A stretch of 33,970 nucleotides of DNA from Accumulibacter sp. (GTDB lineage Bacteria > Pseudomonadota > Gammaproteobacteria > Burkholderiales > Rhodocyclaceae). Under the pieces are notes generated by a model. It was not told the origin of the DNA. It did no database searches and saw nothing but the letters and a program-made list of their open reading frames with translations. The DNA is taken from NCBI GenBank assembly GCA_016789495.1, contig JAEUOJ010000051.1, positions 1 to 33,970 on the forward strand. The letters are read 5' to 3'. Below are positions 27,600 to 33,970 of the stretch, one piece after another (position 1 is the first letter of the stretch; each line of letters starts with the position of its first letter). Position numbers and translations under genes: made by a program.

Positions 27600-27608
27600 A
27601 TGATAGCA
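27600..27608 (-). promoter_or_regulatory. Extended -10 promoter of the crRNA-like RNA
   Basis: TGCTATCAT on the minus strand is TGn followed by TATCAT (5 of 6 with TATAAT). Transcription would start about 7 bases further, near 27593, just at the repeat-like hairpin. No good -35 hexamer is seen, which is usual for extended -10 promoters. Confidence 0.45.
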
Positions 27609-27628
27609 TTATTTGGGATCAAATTTTT

Positions 27629-27656
27629 GATACAACGACAACTTAACTATTGAGAA
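27629..27656 (-). promoter_or_regulatory. Predicted target site of the crRNA-like RNA with TTC PAM
   Basis: On the minus strand TTC (27656-27654) is followed directly by TCAATAGT and then TAAGTTGTC-GTTGTATC (27653-27629). This copies the start of the spacer-like segment (27566-27540): 24 of 25 target bases are identical in a gapped alignment, the one mismatch is at position 6, and the RNA has one extra base after position 8 and one near position 18. TTC is the established type I-C PAM. The RNA's own locus has GAAAC instead, so it would not target itself. The site overlaps the probable promoter for cas5c. Confidence 0.7.
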
Positions 27657-27670
27657 ATAGTACTTATCAT
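27643..27670 (+). promoter_or_regulatory. Candidate promoter of the cas5c operon (overlaps the crRNA-like target)
   Basis: TTAACT (27643-27648, 4 of 6) and TATCAT (27665-27670, 5 of 6) are separated by 16 bases on the plus strand. A second -35-like hexamer, TTGATA (27627-27632), also lies in the region but has no good -10. The -35 falls inside the predicted target site, so bound Cascade would block it. Confidence 0.4.
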
Positions 27671-27706
27671 TGGGCTCGTTTCTTGGCCGTGACTACGCTT
27701 GTGAAA

Positions 27707-27880
27707 ATGATTGGACTTTTGCGTGAGCTTCGCCTGATGAAGGATCAGCCTTCGCATCGCTTTTACGCCGTTTGGTTGTTAATCCTGCTGAGGCGCAAAC
27801 CGTTTTCGTTGATATTGAGTTGGGGCGTTGTAGTTGCGGCCCCGGTAATGGTTGCGAAGATGCTGACACTCTTCCTTTAG
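27707..27880 (+). CDS. Short hydrophobic ORF between the target site and cas5c
   Basis: An open frame runs from TTG 27650 to TAG 27880; the possible starts after the predicted promoter are GTG 27689, ATG 27707 and ATG 27737. From 27707 it encodes 57 residues: a basic N-terminal part (ELRLMKDQPSHRF), one hydrophobic segment (YAVWLLILL), RRK, and a second (SLILSWGVVVAAPVMVA). This is a composition seen in small membrane toxins and leader peptides. There is no strong ribosome binding site for any start. The ORF ends 18 bases before the cas5c start. The region is visibly more AT-rich than the flanking genes. It may equally be an untranslated leader with a chance frame; I recognise no family. Confidence 0.25.
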   Translation: MIGLLRELRLMKDQPSHRFYAVWLLILLRRKPFSLILSWGVVVAAPVMVAKMLTLFL

Positions 27881-27898
27881 GTTGAAAAGGAGTTGATC

Positions 27899-28552
27899 TT
27901 GGATAGATTCTGCCTTGAAGTCTCGGGCGATTTCGCCTGCTTCACCCGCCCGGAGATGAAAGTCGAGCGGGTGTCCTACGATGTGATGACCCCTTCCGCG
28001 GCGCGGTCGGTCTTCGAGGCCATTCTATGGAAGCCGGCCGTCCGCTGGGAGGTCAGGCGGATCGAGGTATTGAAACCGATCCGCTGGATCAGCGTGCGGC
28101 GCAACGAGGTGGCCTCCAAAGTATCGGTGCGCAATGCCCAGACGGCGATGGGCGCGGGCCAAGGCAAGCTGGCGTTGTACGTGGAGGACGACCGGCAGCA
28201 GCGAGCGGGCCTCTTCCTGCGCGACGTGGCCTATCGCCTCCATGCCGATCTGGTGGCGGTTGGTGAAGACGCATTCGACAACCCGGCCAAATATCGCGAA
28301 ATGTTCCAACGGCGGGCCGAAAAGGGGCAATGCGTCAACCAGCCCTACCTCGGTTGCCGTGAATTCGCCGCCCGCTTCCGGCTGGTCGGCGATCCTGGCG
28401 ACGAAGCGCCAGCCATCGACGAAAGCCGCGACCTTGGCTGGATGCTCTACGACATGGATTTTTCGGCGGTCGACGACCCGAAACCACGGTTCTTCCGCGC
28501 CGACATGCGGCGCGGAGTGATCGATCTTTTCAGCGCGCAGGTGATGGGATGA
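27899..28552 (+). CDS. cas5c: Cas5c (Cas5d), crRNA-processing endoribonuclease of type I-C Cascade
   Basis: The 217-residue RAMP protein replaces Cas6 in type I-C: it cuts the repeat transcript below the hairpin, then stays bound to the 5' handle in Cascade. 'FACFTRPEMKVERVSYDVMTPSAAR' and 'WEVRRIEVLKPIRWISVRRNEV' are family signatures. I place the start at TTG 27899, which lies 6 bases after AAGGAG (27887-27892); the in-frame TTG 27893 directly abuts that site and is unlikely. The gene overlaps cas8c by 4 bases (ATGA). It starts a long operon whose presumed promoter lies about 230 bp upstream. Confidence 0.93.
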   Translation: MDRFCLEVSGDFACFTRPEMKVERVSYDVMTPSAARSVFEAILWKPAVRWEVRRIEVLKPIRWISVRRNEVASKVSVRNAQTAMGAGQGKLALYVEDDRQQRAGLFLRDVAYRLHADLVAVGEDAFDNPAKYREMFQRRAEKGQCVNQPYLGCREFAARFRLVGDPGDEAPAIDESRDLGWMLYDMDFSAVDDPKPRFFRADMRRGVIDLFSAQVMG

Positions 28553-30294
28553 TTCTCCAGGCTTTATACGACTACTATCGGCGGAAGGTCGCCGATTCCG
28601 ATCCGCGGCGGCGTCTGCCCGCCTTCGGTCTGGAAGAGAAGGAAATTCCCTTCATCGTCGAATTGACCGCGGAAGGCAAACCTCTCGGCATCGTCGATAC
28701 CCGGCAGCTGGAAGGGAAAAAGAAGATCGCGCGGCGCTATCTGGTGCCCAAAGGCGTCAAGCGCTCCTCTGGCGTGGCGGCCAATCTGCTGTGGGATACC
28801 GCCGAATACGTGTTGGGCGTCGATAGACGCGGCAAGCCCGAACGGGTGGCGGAGCAGCATGCGGCGTTTTGCCAGCGGCTTGCCGACCTGCCCGAGACGG
28901 CACGCCAGGATGCTGGCATCCTGGCCTTGCAGCGCTTCTATGCCAATGATGGAGCGGCCGCCCTGACGGACGATCGATCCTGGCCTGAAATCCTCGAAAG
29001 CAACCCCGTGCTGAGCTTTCGTCTGCACTCTGACACCGATCTGATCTGCCAGCGGCCCGCGGTGGCGTCCATTCGCGGAGGAGACGATGAAACCGGCAAA
29101 AGCAACGCTCTCTGTTTGGTGACCGGCTCGCCGACGACGACCGAGCGGTTGCACACGGCCATCAAAGGCGTATGGGGCGCGCAAAGTTCCGGGGCGACAC
29201 TAGTCTCTTTCAATCTGGACGCCTTCTCTTCATTCAACAAAGCGCAAGGCGACAACGCGCCGGTCAGCCCGATGGCTGCTTTTGCCTACACCACGGCGTT
29301 GAACCACCTGCTCGACCGCAATTCGCGGCAGCGTTTCCAGGTCGGCGATGCGTCGACGGTGTTTTGGGCGCAGCAAGAGGATGCCGAGGTCGAATCCGCC
29401 TTCGCCGCCGTCTTTGGCGAACCGGATGACCCCGATGCACGAACCGAACGGGTGCGTGGCGTCTTGCGTGCCGTGCAGTCCGGGCAATTCGACGGTGGCC
29501 GCGGCGACAACCTCTTCTACGTTCTTGGTCTGGCACCCAATGCCGCCCGAGTTTCCGTCCGTTTCTGGCATGCCGCGCCCTTGCACGAGATCGCACGACG
29601 TGTCCGGCAATGGTTTGATGACCTCAAAATGATTCGTGGCAGCAAGGATCCGGAGTACCCGAGTCTATTCCGGTTGTTGGCAGCCTGTGCTCAGCAAGGC
29701 AAGGCCGACAACATTCCGCCCAATCTTGGCGGCGACATCATGCGGTCGATCCTTTCCGGCAACCCGTTCCCGGCAACCTGGCTGACCGCGGCGGTGCAAC
29801 GCTGCCGTGCCGAGCAAAGCGTCACCTACCTTCGGGCCGCGGTGATCAAAGCCTGTCTCAACCGCTCCCACCGTTCCACCGATTCCTCTTTTGTCCAGGA
29901 GTTTTCCGACATGCTCGACCTAGAAAACGCCAATCCAGCTTATCGCCTGGGACGGCTTTTTGCCGTCCTGGAAAAGATTCAGGAAGAAGCCAATCCCGGC
30001 CTCAATGCCACGATCCGCGAGCGCTATTACGGCGCGGCTTCCAGTACCCCGGTTGCCGTGTTCACCACCCTGCTACGCCTGAAGAATCACCATCTGGCCA
30101 AGCTCACCCATCGCGGGCGGGTGGTCAATTTCGAGCGCCTGCTCGGTGAAATCCTCGGCGGCGTCACCGATTTTCCGAAACACCTACGCCTGCCCGATCA
30201 GGGACGCTTCAGCCTTGGTTACTACCACCAGCGCCAGGACTTTTTCAGCAAATCCACCCCATCCGATGAATCCACCCAGGGAGACTCCCAATGA
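28549..30294 (+). CDS. cas8c: Cas8c (Csd1), large subunit of type I-C Cascade
   Basis: The 581-residue large subunit recognises the PAM and opens target DNA. The N-terminus '[13 protein letters not shown]', '[22 protein letters not shown]', '[23 protein letters not shown]' and '[19 protein letters not shown]' are Csd1 signatures. The start overlaps the cas5c stop (ATGA) and its stop overlaps the cas7c start in the same manner. The C-terminal 127 residues can also be produced separately as Cas11c (see the internal start at 29911). Confidence 0.95.
   Translation: MILQALYDYYRRKVADSDPRRRLPAFGLEEKEIPFIVELTAEGKPLGIVDTRQLEGKKKIARRYLVPKGVKRSSGVAANLLWDTAEYVLGVDRRGKPERVAEQHAAFCQRLADLPETARQDAGILALQRFYANDGAAALTDDRSWPEILESNPVLSFRLHSDTDLICQRPAVASIRGGDDETGKSNALCLVTGSPTTTERLHTAIKGVWGAQSSGATLVSFNLDAFSSFNKAQGDNAPVSPMAAFAYTTALNHLLDRNSRQRFQVGDASTVFWAQQEDAEVESAFAAVFGEPDDPDARTERVRGVLRAVQSGQFDGGRGDNLFYVLGLAPNAARVSVRFWHAAPLHEIARRVRQWFDDLKMIRGSKDPEYPSLFRLLAACAQQGKADNIPPNLGGDIMRSILSGNPFPATWLTAAVQRCRAEQSVTYLRAAVIKACLNRSHRSTDSSFVQEFSDMLDLENANPAYRLGRLFAVLEKIQEEANPGLNATIRERYYGAASSTPVAVFTTLLRLKNHHLAKLTHRGRVVNFERLLGEILGGVTDFPKHLRLPDQGRFSLGYYHQRQDFFSKSTPSDESTQGDSQ
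29896..30294 (+). CDS. cas11c: Internal Cas11c small subunit encoded in the cas8c 3' end (SD 29896-29901, ATG 29911)
   Basis: Inside cas8c and in the same frame, CAGGAG (29896-29901) lies 9 bases before ATG 29911, giving a 127-residue product that begins [17 protein letters not shown] and is largely helical. In type I-C systems the small Cascade subunit is known to be translated from such an internal site of cas8c, and its product covers this same C-terminal region. The Shine-Dalgarno match in the middle of a gene supports the same mechanism here. Cas11c stabilises the crRNA-DNA hybrid and is required for a full complex. The entry begins at the ribosome binding site; translation begins at 29911. 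Confidence 0.65.
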   Translation, partial: QEFSDMLDLENANPAYRLGRLFAVLEKIQEEANPGLNATIRERYYGAASSTPVAVFTTLLRLKNHHLAKLTHRGRVVNFERLLGEILGGVTDFPKHLRLPDQGRFSLGYYHQRQDFFSKSTPSDESTQGDSQ

Positions 30295-31172
30295 GCCTGA
30301 ACAACCGCTATGATTTCATTCTCGTTTTCGATGTGCGTGATGGCAACCCCAACGGCGATCCCGATGCCGGCAACCTGCCTCGTCTCGACGCGGAATCCGG
30401 TCATGGACTGGTGACCGACGTCTCGCTCAAGCGCAAGGTGCGCAATTTTGTCGGGCTGGTGAAAAGCGAAACCCCTCCCTTTGATATCTACGTCAAGGAA
30501 AAGGCGGTGCTCAACCAGACTCACGAGAAGGCCTATGTCGCAATTGGCGCGGCCGAGGAGCTCAAGGGCGACAAGAAGCGCAAAGGCAGCGGCGATACCG
30601 TGGAAAAGGCACGTCGCTGGATGTGCACCAATTTCTTCGACGTACGCACCTTCGGCGCCGTGATGTCGACGGGAGTCAATTGCGGACAGGTGCGCGGCCC
30701 CGTGCAATTGACCTTCGCCCGTTCCGTCGATCCCATCATTGCCCAGGAACATTCGATTACCCGCATGGCGGTGGCCACCGAGGCCGAAGCTGAAAAGCAA
30801 CAGGGTGATAACCGCACCATGGGCCGCAAGCACACGGTACCTTACGGGCTCTATGTCGCACACGGTTTTGTGTCGGCCTTCCTCGCCAAGCAGACCGGTT
30901 TTGGCGACGCAGACCTCGAACTCTTCTGGCAGGCGCTGGAGCACATGTTCGAGCACGACCGCTCGGCGGCACGCGGTGAAATGGCGACACGTGGGCTCTA
31001 TGTCTTCAAGCATGAGTCTGAACTGGGCAACGCTCATGCCCATGCACTGTTCGACCGTCTGACGATCACGCGCAAGGCGGAGGTCGACGTGGCGCGCGGC
31101 TTTGCGGATTACGCGGTGAGCCTCGATGAAGCCGACTTGCCGGACGGGGTGACCTTGCTCAGGCGGGTATGA
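30291..31172 (+). CDS. cas7c: Cas7c (Csd2), backbone subunit of type I-C Cascade
   Basis: The 293-residue RAMP protein forms the helical backbone along the crRNA spacer. It has the family N-terminus '[26 protein letters not shown]', '[14 protein letters not shown]', '[14 protein letters not shown]' and '[19 protein letters not shown]'. The start ATG overlaps the cas8c stop (ATGA). The gap of 100 bp to cas4 holds a hairpin (CGCCCTGGT / ACCGGGGCG, about 31186-31209) without a T-run, possibly a processing or attenuation point between the interference and adaptation genes. Confidence 0.96.
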   Translation: MSLNNRYDFILVFDVRDGNPNGDPDAGNLPRLDAESGHGLVTDVSLKRKVRNFVGLVKSETPPFDIYVKEKAVLNQTHEKAYVAIGAAEELKGDKKRKGSGDTVEKARRWMCTNFFDVRTFGAVMSTGVNCGQVRGPVQLTFARSVDPIIAQEHSITRMAVATEAEAEKQQGDNRTMGRKHTVPYGLYVAHGFVSAFLAKQTGFGDADLELFWQALEHMFEHDRSAARGEMATRGLYVFKHESELGNAHAHALFDRLTITRKAEVDVARGFADYAVSLDEADLPDGVTLLRRV

Positions 31173-31272
31173 GGCTTTTTCGGCACGCCCTGGTCGGTGA
31201 ACCGGGGCGTCGCTATTCAGGAGAGGAACCGCAGGACCGGAAAATAACCTGATTTATTGCAACACGCCGTCA

Positions 31273-31911
31273 ATGAACGCTGAAATTTCTGACCCCATCA
31301 CCCTTTCCGCCCTCCAGCACTGGTGTTACTGCCCGCGCCAGTGTGCGCTGATCCATATCGAACAGGTGTTTGAAGACAATCTGTACACTCAGCGCGGTCA
31401 AGCGCTGCACCAACGGGTGGATGACCCGGGCTGCGAAGTCCGCGACGGTCTGCGCGTCGAGCGGGCCTTGCCACTGTTCAATGATGCGCTCGGTCTGGTC
31501 GGCAAAGCCGATGTGGTGGAATTCCTGCCGGATGGTACGCCGTACCCGGTGGAATACAAACAGGGTTCCCGTCACAAGCGGGCGGACATTGCCGCGTGCG
31601 ATGACGTGCAACTGGCGGCGCAGGTGTTGTGCCTAGAGGAAATGTTCGGTAAGCCGGTGGCGGAAGGCGCCCTGTACTACGCCACCTCCCGGCGGCGGCG
31701 AATCGTCGCGGTCGATGCCGGTTTGAGGAAAAAAACCTTGGCGGCCATCGCGGCGGTACGTGCCTTGTTGGCGGCCGGCGACACCCCGCTGCCGCTGGCG
31801 GACGAACACTGTCGCGCCTGCTCGCTGCGTGACCTCTGCCAACCGGAGGCGATAAAGTGCAGGACGAGTCGAGACAGCGCGCTGGCACGACTGTTCGATC
31901 CGGAGGGATGA
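31273..31911 (+). CDS. cas4: Cas4 nuclease (adaptation)
   Basis: The 212-residue RecB-family nuclease with a 4Fe-4S cluster selects PAM-containing prespacers and trims them. Cluster cysteines are seen at the N-terminus (HWCYCPRQC) and in CRACSLRDLC near the C-terminus. The nuclease motif is 'GKADVVEFLPDGTPYPVEYKQG' (Asp, Glu-x-Lys) followed by QLAAQVLCLEE. It lies one base before the cas1 start and acts with Cas1 and Cas2. No strong ribosome binding site precedes ATG 31273. Confidence 0.94.
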   Translation: MNAEISDPITLSALQHWCYCPRQCALIHIEQVFEDNLYTQRGQALHQRVDDPGCEVRDGLRVERALPLFNDALGLVGKADVVEFLPDGTPYPVEYKQGSRHKRADIAACDDVQLAAQVLCLEEMFGKPVAEGALYYATSRRRRIVAVDAGLRKKTLAAIAAVRALLAAGDTPLPLADEHCRACSLRDLCQPEAIKCRTSRDSALARLFDPEG

Positions 31912-31912
31912 G

Positions 31913-32941
31913 ATGCAGTTGCTCAACACGCTGTATTTGACGACACCCGAAAGCTATGTCCATCTCGACAACAATACGGTTCGTCTGGAGATCGATCACC
32001 AGACGAAACTACGCGTGCCGCTGCATCATCTCGGTGCCGTAGTCTGTTTTGGGCAGGTTACGGTGTCCTTGCCCCTGATGCATCGCCTGGCGGAAGAAGG
32101 GATCGCACTGGTTTTGCTTGATGGCAACGGACGCTTCAAGGCGCGGCTTGAAGGTGCTGTTGCCGGAAACGTCCTGCTCCGCCAGGCGCAGTACCGGCTG
32201 GCGGACGATCCTGCGTTCTCGCTCAAGCTGGCGCGCAATTGCATCGCTGGCAAGGTGCGCAATTGTCGGCAGGTGCTGTTGCGAGGCGCGCGCGAAAGCA
32301 AAACCGCGGAGGATGCTGCCCGCCTGGCCCGTGGCGCCGATGATTTGGCCGCTTCCTTGCGGGCGCTACCCTCCGCGGGAGATCTGGATACCTTGCGCGG
32401 CATGGAAGGCGAGGCGGCGCGTCAATATTTCGCGACGCTCAATCATCTTGTCCGTCCAGCCGCGCGCGATGTCTTCCGCATGGATGGGCGCAGCAGGCGA
32501 CCACCACGCGATCGGGTCAACGCGCTGCTTTCCTTCCTATACGCCCTGTTGATGAACGATTGTCGTTCAGCTATCGAAGCCGCCGGACTGGATCCACAGA
32601 TTGGCTTTCTGCATGCCGTGCGGCCTGGTCGTGCGGCGCTTGCGCTTGATCTGATGGAAGAATTCCGTTACTTGGCCGACCGCCTGGCCCTGTCCTTGAT
32701 TAATCGGGGACAACTTAACGCCGACGATTTCGTTGAACGCGCCGGCGGCGCCGTACTGCTCGAAGGCGATGCCCGCAAGACCGTGCTGGTCGCCTACCAG
32801 GAGCGTAAACAGGAAAGCCTTTCGCATCCGCTGCTGGCCGAGAGCCTGCCCTTCGGGTTGCTGCCGCATGTGCAGGCGCGACTGATGGCGCGTACCCTGC
32901 GCGGCGATACCGGCGAATACATTCCCTATCTGGTGCGCTGA
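31913..32941 (+). CDS. cas1: Cas1 integrase (type I-C)
   Basis: The 342-residue metal-dependent integrase inserts new spacers at the leader end. The catalytic triad is visible as Glu in '[13 protein letters not shown]', His in '[14 protein letters not shown]' and acidic residues in '[15 protein letters not shown]'. The N-terminal beta domain '[13 protein letters not shown]' is typical of the I-C group. GGAGGGATGAG precedes ATG 31913. The stop shares one base with the cas2 start. Confidence 0.96.
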   Translation: MQLLNTLYLTTPESYVHLDNNTVRLEIDHQTKLRVPLHHLGAVVCFGQVTVSLPLMHRLAEEGIALVLLDGNGRFKARLEGAVAGNVLLRQAQYRLADDPAFSLKLARNCIAGKVRNCRQVLLRGARESKTAEDAARLARGADDLAASLRALPSAGDLDTLRGMEGEAARQYFATLNHLVRPAARDVFRMDGRSRRPPRDRVNALLSFLYALLMNDCRSAIEAAGLDPQIGFLHAVRPGRAALALDLMEEFRYLADRLALSLINRGQLNADDFVERAGGAVLLEGDARKTVLVAYQERKQESLSHPLLAESLPFGLLPHVQARLMARTLRGDTGEYIPYLVR

Positions 32942-33231
32942 TGCTGGTCATCGTCTGTTATGACGTCAATACCGAAACCCGCCCCGGGCAACGCCGTCTG
33001 CGCCGGGTCGCCAGACTGTGCGAAAGCGTCGGCCAGCGGGTACAGAAATCAGTTTTCGAATGTCAGATCAACCGGGCACAATTTGAGGCCCTAGAGCGAG
33101 ACTTGCTCGCCGAAATCGACCCCAAGGCGGACAATCTGCGCTTCTACCGCATTGCCGAATTGCGCGGCTACGAGGTGCGGGAACATGGTTGCTTCAAAGC
33201 CACCGATTTCGATGCCCCACTGGTGCTTTGA
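32941..33231 (+). CDS. cas2: Cas2 (type I-C)
   Basis: The 96-residue ferredoxin-fold protein bridges the two Cas1 dimers in the integration complex. The N-terminal strand '[11 protein letters not shown]' carries the conserved Asp (residue 8), and '[16 protein letters not shown]' is the second signature. It is translationally coupled to cas1 (TGATG) and ends the cas operon; the CRISPR leader follows. Confidence 0.96.
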   Translation: MLVIVCYDVNTETRPGQRRLRRVARLCESVGQRVQKSVFECQINRAQFEALERDLLAEIDPKADNLRFYRIAELRGYEVREHGCFKATDFDAPLVL

Positions 33232-33418
33232 TTCGAAAACGGGCGCGAACCCCAGTGTGCTGCGTTTTCCCGGTAGATTCGCGCACCAGCCAACATGCTG
33301 ATTATCCATGTTTTTTATTTCCGTCAAGTTTAGCGTAAGATGAGACCTGCTCGAAGAAAGTGTGGTTCGCGCAATGCCACCGATTTGCTCTTTTGCTTCC
33401 TGAAGTTATGGAAGATGC
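33232..33418 (+). promoter_or_regulatory. CRISPR leader
   Basis: The 187 bp between the cas2 stop and the first repeat is the expected leader: non-coding, more AT-rich from about 33290 on. It contains a 7-bp inverted repeat (GCGCGAA 33243-33249 and TTCGCGC 33278-33284). A short stem AACATG/CATGTT (33292-33312) runs into a T-run and could end cas2 transcripts weakly. A TAAGAT around 33338 might serve as the -10 of the array promoter, but its -35 is poor. Confidence 0.6.
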
Positions 33419-33970
33419 GCTTCGCCCCTCTGCAACGGGGGGCGTGGATTGAAACCCAGCAACAACGTCGGATACGACGACCGGCTGTGGCTTCGCCCCT
33501 CTGCAACGGGGGGCGTGGATTGAAACTCGTACTCAACCCCATCTACATTGACCTTTCCGTGGCTTCGCCCCTCTGCAACGGGGGGCGTGGATTGAAACGC
33601 CTCTGCGATCAGCGCAGCGCTCTTATCTGCGTCGCTTCGCCCCTCTGCAACGGGGGGCGTGGATTGAAACTGCTGCGCTGTCGTCAGGATCGGCTGGTCG
33701 CATGTGCTTCGCCCCTCTGCAACGGGGGGCGTGGATTGAAACGGCGCGGGCGCCGTGCGACGCAAGTCGGCATCGGTGCTTCGCCCCTCTGCAACGGGGG
33801 GCGTGGATTGAAACTGCTTGGATGTTGGGCTTTCGATCCGGGCAAACGGGGCTTCGCCCCTCTGCAACGGGGGGCGTGGATTGAAACGGGTACGTCCTGC
33901 GTCCTGAGTAGTCCGTCCGATGGCTTCGCCCCACTGCAACGGGGGGCGTGGATTGAAACAAGATCGGCGA
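33419..33970 (+). CRISPR. Type I-C CRISPR array: 8 repeats of 37 bp, continues beyond the window
   Basis: Repeats start at 33419, 33490, 33562, 33634, 33706, 33778, 33851 and 33923. Each is 37 bp, begins GCTTCGCCCC and ends GCGTGGATTGAAAC, the usual I-C ending. The CGCCCC/GGGGCG stem gives the crRNA hairpin and leaves an 11-base handle. The seven complete spacers are 34, 35, 35, 35, 35, 36 and 35 bp; an eighth begins at 33960 and is cut by the window edge. The first seven repeats are identical; the eighth has T to A at 33933. The orientation is leader-proximal at 33419, so the newest spacers are at the left. No spacer matches anything I could see elsewhere in the window. Confidence 0.99.

Noticed and set aside
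33406..33961. Open frames across the CRISPR repeats
   Set aside because: The predicted proteins consist of the translated 37-bp repeat over and over; the DNA is a CRISPR array, not a repeat protein.
33419..33970. Spacers targeting other parts of this window
   Set aside because: Visual comparison of the seven complete spacers with the window showed no convincing match.

Overview
The window looks like a chromosomal piece of a GC-rich betaproteobacterium, probably Rhodocyclales (Accumulibacter / Dechloromonas / Propionivibrio-like). This rests on gene content and codon style (pseudopilins, a Cache chemoreceptor with a hemerythrin tail, IcmF, a FeeM-like acyltransferase, type I-C CRISPR-Cas). 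It is inference, not a phylogenetic result.

Layout. 1-1737: the end of a pilin-like gene and a prepilin with a class III leader motif. 1980-5554 (minus): an MFS transporter and a chemoreceptor ending in a hemerythrin domain. 5691-10331: fused isobutyryl-CoA mutase icmF (minus, with a strong terminator) divergent from an AraC-family regulator. 10322-13089 (minus): a FeeM-like acyltransferase fused to PilZ, a DyP-type peroxidase and an acylphosphatase. 13207-22441 (plus): a tightly coupled five-gene operon built around DabA (DUF2309), with four Mrp/NuoL/M/N-type membrane subunits; it resembles an expanded DAB inorganic-carbon pump. 22625-24618: a tiny ORF, a DUF938 methyltransferase, a small unknown protein, and pyrF (minus).

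25076-33970 is a complete type I-C CRISPR-Cas locus: cas3, a 420-bp gap, cas5c-cas8c(-internal cas11c)-cas7c-cas4-cas1-cas2, a leader, and an array of eight 37-bp repeats that runs off the window.

The most interesting signal is in the cas3-cas5c gap. The minus strand there carries what looks like a stand-alone crRNA-like RNA gene. It has an extended -10 promoter, a shortened repeat that keeps the I-C hairpin plus the 11-nt handle TGGATTGAAAC, a 39-nt spacer-like segment and an intrinsic terminator placed where the next repeat hairpin would be. The first 27 nt of the spacer-like segment have a near-copy about 90 bp away. That copy has a TTC PAM (the type I-C PAM) in exactly the right place and overlaps the probable promoter of the cas5c operon. 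The layout matches the logic of CreR/CreA-type RNAs, in which Cascade guided by a crRNA-like RNA represses a promoter, either that of the cas genes or of a small toxin. A short hydrophobic ORF lies between the target and cas5c.

No tRNA, rRNA, transposase or integrase gene was recognised.
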